Shown piece by piece: positions 30,820 through 34,282 of a stretch of DNA of 34,282 bases. This DNA comes from Candidatus Odyssella sp. (GTDB lineage: Bacteria; Pseudomonadota; Alphaproteobacteria; Bin65): contig JAEULD010000176.1 in the NCBI GenBank assembly GCA_016792765.1, positions 1 to 34,282 on the forward strand. The letters are read 5' to 3'. Position 1 is the stretch's first letter; each line of letters opens with the position of its first letter. The notes beneath the pieces were generated by a model. The model was not told the origin of the DNA. It searched no databases and saw only the letters and a program-made list of their open reading frames with translations. The position numbers were made by a program, and so were the translations under genes.

Positions 30820-31679
30820 GCGCGCCGCGCCACTTCCCGTTTCTCGCCGGCCGCGATCCGCTGCGCATGGGTCTCGCCACGGTCGGCGCGCGCGACTGGT
30901 TCGAGATCGGCGACGATTACGCGGCGCAGATGGCGGAGAAGCGGCGCCTGCTCGCCGCGCGGCGCGGCGAGGTCTTCCGGACGCTGCCCGAAGCCGAGCC
31001 GGCGGCGCGCGAATTGCTCGCCGCCGTCGCCGACTGGTGCGCGGCGACGTTTCCCGATCGCTTCGCGCGCGACGGCGACGGGATGCGCTGCCCCGACGGC
31101 CGCCGCGTCGCGTTCGCGGGCGTGCCGCCGCTCGAGGCCGCGGCGCTGCTGGTGCAGGAAGATCTCTGCCTGATGCTGCCCGATGCGGCCGGAACGCCGA
31201 TCCTGATCGGCGCCTGCCTCTGCTTCCCGTCGCGCTGGCGCCTCGCCGAGAAGATCGGCCATCCGATGCTCGCGATCCATGCGCCGGTGCCCGGCCTCAA
31301 CCCGAAGATCGGGGCCACGATCGACCGCTTCCTCGCCGGCCTGAAGTTCGGCCACATCTATGCGCGCACGAACTGGAGCCTCACCGCCGATCCCGCGCTG
31401 TTTCAGCCGGTGGCGGTGCCGCACGAACCGGTCACGGCGGCGAATGCCGGCGAGCGCGTCTTCTACCGCGTCGAGCGGCAGACCTTGCGCCTCCTGCCGC
31501 AATCCGGCGCCGTGCTGTTCGGCATCCGCATCCACCAGCACGCGCTCGCCGCGCTGGCGGCGCTTCCCGCCGAGCGCCGCGCCTTCGCCGAAACGCTGGC
31601 GACGCTCGATCCCGGCCTCGTCGCCTACAAGTCGATGGGCGGCATCAAGGACGCGGTGGTCGAATACCTGAGTTCGTAG
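30816..31679 (+). CDS. Haem-dependent oxidative N-demethylase-like protein (DUF3445)
   Basis: A 287-residue protein of the DUF3445 / HODM alpha-subunit-like family. Visible features are FPFLAGRDPLRMGLATV near the start, WFEIGDDYAAQMAEKRRLLAARR (quoted in part), a VQEDLCLM segment, CLCFPSRWRLAEKIGHPMLAIHAPVPGLN (quoted in part) and RTNWSLT, then RVERQTLRLLPQSGAVLFGIR. The characterised member oxidises dimethylamine through a haem bound in a PAS-like fold; most homologues are uncharacterised. The ATG is set by the chained overlap at 30816-30819. In many alphaproteobacteria gshB follows yraN; here this gene does. It is convergent with the MDR gene; GGCGG-GGAC-CCGCC (31681-31694) between them is a weak terminator candidate. 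Confidence 0.85.
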   Translation: MSAPRHFPFLAGRDPLRMGLATVGARDWFEIGDDYAAQMAEKRRLLAARRGEVFRTLPEAEPAARELLAAVADWCAATFPDRFARDGDGMRCPDGRRVAFAGVPPLEAAALLVQEDLCLMLPDAAGTPILIGACLCFPSRWRLAEKIGHPMLAIHAPVPGLNPKIGATIDRFLAGLKFGHIYARTNWSLTADPALFQPVAVPHEPVTAANAGERVFYRVERQTLRLLPQSGAVLFGIRIHQHALAALAALPAERRAFAETLATLDPGLVAYKSMGGIKDAVVEYLSS

Positions 31680-31703
31680 CGGCGGGGACCCGCCCCGACG
31701 AGA

Positions 31704-32741
31704 CTATCGCCGCGTCGGGTCGGGCCGGATGCGGACGAGCTGCTTGCCGAAATTCTCGCCCTTGAACAGGCGCAAGAGCGCGCGCGGCGCGTTCTCGAGG
31801 CCGTCGACGACGTCCTCGCGGTATTTGAGCTGGCCCGACTTCACCCAGCCCGACATCTCGCGCAGGCCCTCGCCGAAGCGCTGGCGGAAGTTGAGGATGA
31901 TGAAGCCTTCCATGCGCGCGCTGTTGACCAGCAGGTGGCGCGTGATGCGCGGCGCCAGCTCCGGCTTCTCGAGATTGTACTCGGCGATCATGCCGCAGAT
32001 CGCGATGCGCGCCTTGAAGTTGACGAGCGGCAGCACCGCGTCGGTGATCCAGCTTCCGACGTTGTCGAAATACACGTCGATGCCGTCGGGGCACGCGGCG
32101 CGCAGCGCCTTGATCAATTGTCCGGTGTCGCGGCCCATCGCCTGGTAGTCGATGCAGGCGTCGTAGCCCAGCTCCTTCACCGCGTAGTCGCACTTGGCCT
32201 TGCCGCCGGCGATGCCGACGACGCGCTTGGCGCCCTTGATGCGCGCGATCTGGCCGACCGGGCCGCCCACGGCGCCGGTCGCCGCCGAGACCACGACGGT
32301 GTCGCCGGCCTTCATCGCGCCCACGTCGAGCAGGCCGAAATAGGCGGTGAGGCCCGGCATGCCGAGCACGCCCACGGCGGTCGAGATCGGCGCGAGGCCG
32401 GGGTCGATCTTCCGCATCCCCTTGCCGGTGCCGATGCCGTATTCCTGCCAGCCCAGCCGCTCCTCGACGATGTCGCCTTTCTTGAACGCCGGATTCTTCG
32501 ACTCGATCACCTCGCCGACCGTGCCGCCCTCCATCACGGCGCCCAACTGCACCGGCGGCACGTAGCTCTTCACGTCGCGCATGCGGCCGCGCATGTAGGG
32601 ATCGAGCGAGAGCCAGATGTTGTGCACCAGCACCTCGCCGTCCTTGGGCGAAGGCACCGGCGCTTCCTCGAGCTTGAACGCGCTCTCGTCGAACTCGCCC
32701 GGCGGGCGCGCTGCGAGCAGCCAGCGGCGGTTCACGGCCAT
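31704..32741 (-). CDS. NADP-dependent zinc-independent oxidoreductase (MDR, CurA / LTB4DH-like)
   Basis: A 345-residue medium-chain reductase. The N-terminal half has the GroES-like fold with NIWLSLDPYMRGRM, a family signature of the PTGR/CurA group, and no zinc ligands. The cofactor domain contains VSAATGAVGGPVGQIARIKG (151-170) with AATGAVGG replacing the GxGxxG of classical ADHs, then VVGIAGGKAKCDYAV and DVYFDNVGSWITDAVLP. Such enzymes reduce the double bond of alpha,beta-unsaturated ketones or aldehydes with NADPH. Substrate not assigned. It lies 14 bases downstream of the aldolase gene on the same strand and is probably co-transcribed with it. Confidence 0.93.
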   Translation of the reverse strand: MAVNRRWLLAARPPGEFDESAFKLEEAPVPSPKDGEVLVHNIWLSLDPYMRGRMRDVKSYVPPVQLGAVMEGGTVGEVIESKNPAFKKGDIVEERLGWQEYGIGTGKGMRKIDPGLAPISTAVGVLGMPGLTAYFGLLDVGAMKAGDTVVVSAATGAVGGPVGQIARIKGAKRVVGIAGGKAKCDYAVKELGYDACIDYQAMGRDTGQLIKALRAACPDGIDVYFDNVGSWITDAVLPLVNFKARIAICGMIAEYNLEKPELAPRITRHLLVNSARMEGFIILNFRQRFGEGLREMSGWVKSGQLKYREDVVDGLENAPRALLRLFKGENFGKQLVRIRPDPTRR

Positions 32742-32755
32742 CTATTCTCTCCGGT

Positions 32756-33541
32756 TCAACCGTTGCTCTTGCGGTGATCGGCCACCGCCGCGGTCGCCGC
32801 GGTGCGCAGCATCGAGATGTCGGAGGCGTGGCAGATCGCGTCGTAGCCCTTGTCGAAGAGCTGCTGGAAGTTGAGCCCGCTGTGCTGGATCGAGGCCAGC
32901 TTCTTGCCCGAGGCCTTGATGAGGTCTTCGGCGCGGGTCAGCAGCTTCTTGTAGGCGTCCGAGGGCTTCAGCGGGTTCTCGCCCGAATTGCTGGCGAGGT
33001 CGTTGGGTCCGATCAGGAACGCGTCGACGCCCGGCACCTTGGCCATCGCCGGGATCGCCTCGATCGCCTTCGGCGTCTCGATCTGCAGCATCACGAACAT
33101 TTCCGGATTCGCCTTGGCCCAGGTGTCGGCCGCGTCGGCGCCGTAGGCCGAGTGGCGCGTCACGCCGAAGGCGAGGCCGCGATAGCCGATCGGCGGATAG
33201 TAGCACGCGCGCACCATCGCATCGGCCACGTCGGCGTCCTCGACGTTGGGCACCATGATGCCCTCCATGCCGATATCGAGCGCCCTCTTGATGTAGACCG
33301 GGTCGTGCCACGGCACGCGGATCACCGGCGAAGGCGCGTTGGCGCCGCCGCCCGAGCGCAGCGCCATCAGCTGGTTCATGGCGCCCACGAAATCGCCCGG
33401 CCCGTGCTCGTGATCGACGATGACGAAGTCGTAGCCGGCCAGGGCGAACGCCTCGGCGACGATCGGGCTGTTGGCGGCGAGCCAGGCGCCGAGGCATTTC
33501 TTGCCGGCCTTCAAGCGGGCCTTCAACGGATTGGTGCGCAT
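32756..33541 (-). CDS. HpcH/HpaI family aldolase
   Basis: A 261-residue class II pyruvate aldolase. The active-site residues of HpcH can be placed: H46 in IVDHEHGPGD, R75 in VIRVPW, the metal-binding E155 in LQIETPKA and D181 in IGPNDLAS. The metal-dependent enzymes cleave 4-hydroxy-2-oxo acids to pyruvate and an aldehyde; related family members act on malyl-CoA or citryl-CoA, but the short length and IETPKA fit the 2-oxo-acid type. The ATG at 33541 gives the usual family start NPLKARLKAGK; upstream in-frame sequence is low complexity. A strong ribosome site is not obvious. It precedes the MDR gene, so an aldehyde product could be reduced next. Confidence 0.92.
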   Translation of the reverse strand: MRTNPLKARLKAGKKCLGAWLAANSPIVAEAFALAGYDFVIVDHEHGPGDFVGAMNQLMALRSGGGANAPSPVIRVPWHDPVYIKRALDIGMEGIMVPNVEDADVADAMVRACYYPPIGYRGLAFGVTRHSAYGADAADTWAKANPEMFVMLQIETPKAIEAIPAMAKVPGVDAFLIGPNDLASNSGENPLKPSDAYKKLLTRAEDLIKASGKKLASIQHSGLNFQQLFDKGYDAICHASDISMLRTAATAAVADHRKSNG

Positions 33542-33651
33542 CGATGTTCTGGTTGGTTTGAGGGGGAGGGTCCGCTGGGAATGCGGGGCCGCGCGAACGG
33601 CGGGGCGCCATTGTACCGACGATGCGCCGCGCCGCCAGCGTTTCCTGCCGG

Positions 33652-34119
33652 TCAGAACGCCGGTTTCAGCACCATGAGGCCGAACACGCCGAGGATGGCG
33701 AGGGTCGATGGCCAGCCGAGCCGGTACCAGGCGCGCATCAGCCGGAAATAGCGCGGCGGCAGCGGCGTTCCCGCGTCGGCCGCGGCGGCGGCGAGGCGCC
33801 AGGCCGCTCCGTGCAGCCAGAGCCCGGCCGCCCAGCACAGGCCCGATATCGCGAGCAGCGCCATCGCGAGGCCCAGCCAGCCGCGCCAGAGCGAGAGGCC
33901 GTAGGCGCCGGCGATCAGCACGCCGGTCGCCGCCACGCCGGCAACGGCGGGTGCGGTGAGGAGCGCTTCGGCCAGCATCGCGATGCGCCCGGTCGCGGCC
34001 ACGATCGCGGCATCGCGGCCGCGATCGGCGCGCCACATGAAGAAGCCGATGCCGATGCTGCCGCCCAGGACCACGGCGGCGGAGAGCACGTGGACGATCT
34101 TGAGCCAGAGAGGGTCCAT
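33652..34119 (-). CDS. DUF2269 family integral membrane protein
   Basis: A 155-residue membrane protein with four hydrophobic segments. It starts MDPLWLKIVHVLSAAVVLGG, the DUF2269 opening with the conserved KxxHVLSA, then GIGFFMWRA, VAGVAATGVLIAGAYGL, WLGLAMALLAISGLCWAAGLWL (quoted in part) and a C-terminal RLGWPSTLAILGVFGLMVLKP. The function of the family is unknown; some relatives resemble cytochrome-like or haem-copper assembly membrane proteins, but no such residues are decisive here. ATG at 34119 lies 5 bases after the stop of a second DUF2269 gene, so the two form a tandem pair. Confidence 0.85.
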   Translation of the reverse strand: MDPLWLKIVHVLSAAVVLGGSIGIGFFMWRADRGRDAAIVAATGRIAMLAEALLTAPAVAGVAATGVLIAGAYGLSLWRGWLGLAMALLAISGLCWAAGLWLHGAAWRLAAAAADAGTPLPPRYFRLMRAWYRLGWPSTLAILGVFGLMVLKPAF

Positions 34120-34124
34120 CGCGA

Positions 34125-34282
34125 TCACAGCGCGGGCTTCAAGACCATGAGGCCCGCGACGGCGATGACGGCCAGGAACGCCGGCCAGCCGAGCCGGAAC
34201 CACCAGGCCATCGTGCGCCGGTAGCTCGCCGGCAGCGGCGCGTTCTCGGCGGCGGCGCGCGCCGCCAGGCGCCACGCGCGCG
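34125..34282 (-). CDS. DUF2269 family membrane protein, C-terminal fragment (cut by window edge)
   Basis: The final 52 codons of a gene that starts beyond the window. The visible end includes LPASYRRTMAWWFRLGWPAFLA and VIAVAGLMVLKPAL before TGA (quoted in two parts). It lines up with the end of the neighbouring DUF2269 protein (LPPRYFRLMRAWYRLGWPS, GLMVLKPAF), so it is a tandem paralogue. The stop lies only 5 bases before the next start, which suggests translational coupling and perhaps a heteromeric membrane complex. Confidence 0.85.
   Translation of the reverse strand, partial: RAWRLAARAAAENAPLPASYRRTMAWWFRLGWPAFLAVIAVAGLMVLKPAL

Overview
The window is very GC-rich, densely packed chromosomal DNA with strong third-position G/C bias. 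It is most likely from an alphaproteobacterium. Supporting signs are the order PBP-activator-like lipoprotein / rsmI / yraN, the bacterial class 1B SpeH paired with SpeE, several acyl-CoA dehydrogenases of the DmdC-like type, TRAP and branched-chain-type binding proteins, and palindromic dispersed repeats of the kind seen in Rhizobiales/Rhodospirillales genomes. I cannot name a genus. No tRNA, rRNA, insertion sequence, phage gene or CRISPR array was recognised.

Layout. 1-271: the 3' end of metH. 391-1960: an amidohydrolase and a divergent TetR regulator around a tandem palindromic operator. 1941-4685: a PhyH-type dioxygenase, divergent from cysQ and the overlapping tRNA t6A gene (Sua5 type). 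4764-6128: a TetR regulator and a flavodiiron-like MBL protein. 6138-12319 (minus strand): ABC substrate-binding protein, MetE-like methyltransferase, AMP-dependent acyl-CoA ligase and acyl-CoA dehydrogenase, interrupted by two palindromic repeat elements. 12466-13685 (minus): a second TetR regulator and a secreted protein with a NADase-type glycan-binding domain. 13794-17156: a D-lactate/2-hydroxyglutarate dehydrogenase-like flavoprotein and a second DmdC-like acyl-CoA dehydrogenase. 17704-19324: polyamine genes speH and speE, set among unusual hairpins. 19418-20731: a secreted helical protein of unknown role.

20742-27918 looks like a catabolic locus. An IclR regulator faces a luciferase-like flavin monooxygenase, then a 712-residue fusion of an aromatic-ring FAD hydroxylase with an HSL-family esterase, then a complete TRAP transporter (DctP, DctQ, DctM) closed by a terminator. 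Together these suggest uptake of an organic acid followed by oxygenation and ester cleavage. The substrate is unknown.

28200-31679 is a cell-maintenance block: PBP-activator-like lipoprotein, rsmI, yraN, and a haem-dependent N-demethylase-like gene where gshB is often found. 31704-34282 (minus) holds a quinone oxidoreductase-like MDR, an HpcH/HpaI aldolase and two tandem DUF2269 membrane proteins, the last cut by the window edge.

The best candidate for something undescribed is the hydroxylase-esterase fusion with its luciferase-like and TRAP partners. Second is the SBP/methyltransferase/ligase/dehydrogenase cluster. Several intergenic DNA structures also deserve checking: paired 69-bp inverted repeats, G-rich inverted repeats on both sides of speH, a perfect CRP-like palindrome, and a four-copy TTTCTCATC array.
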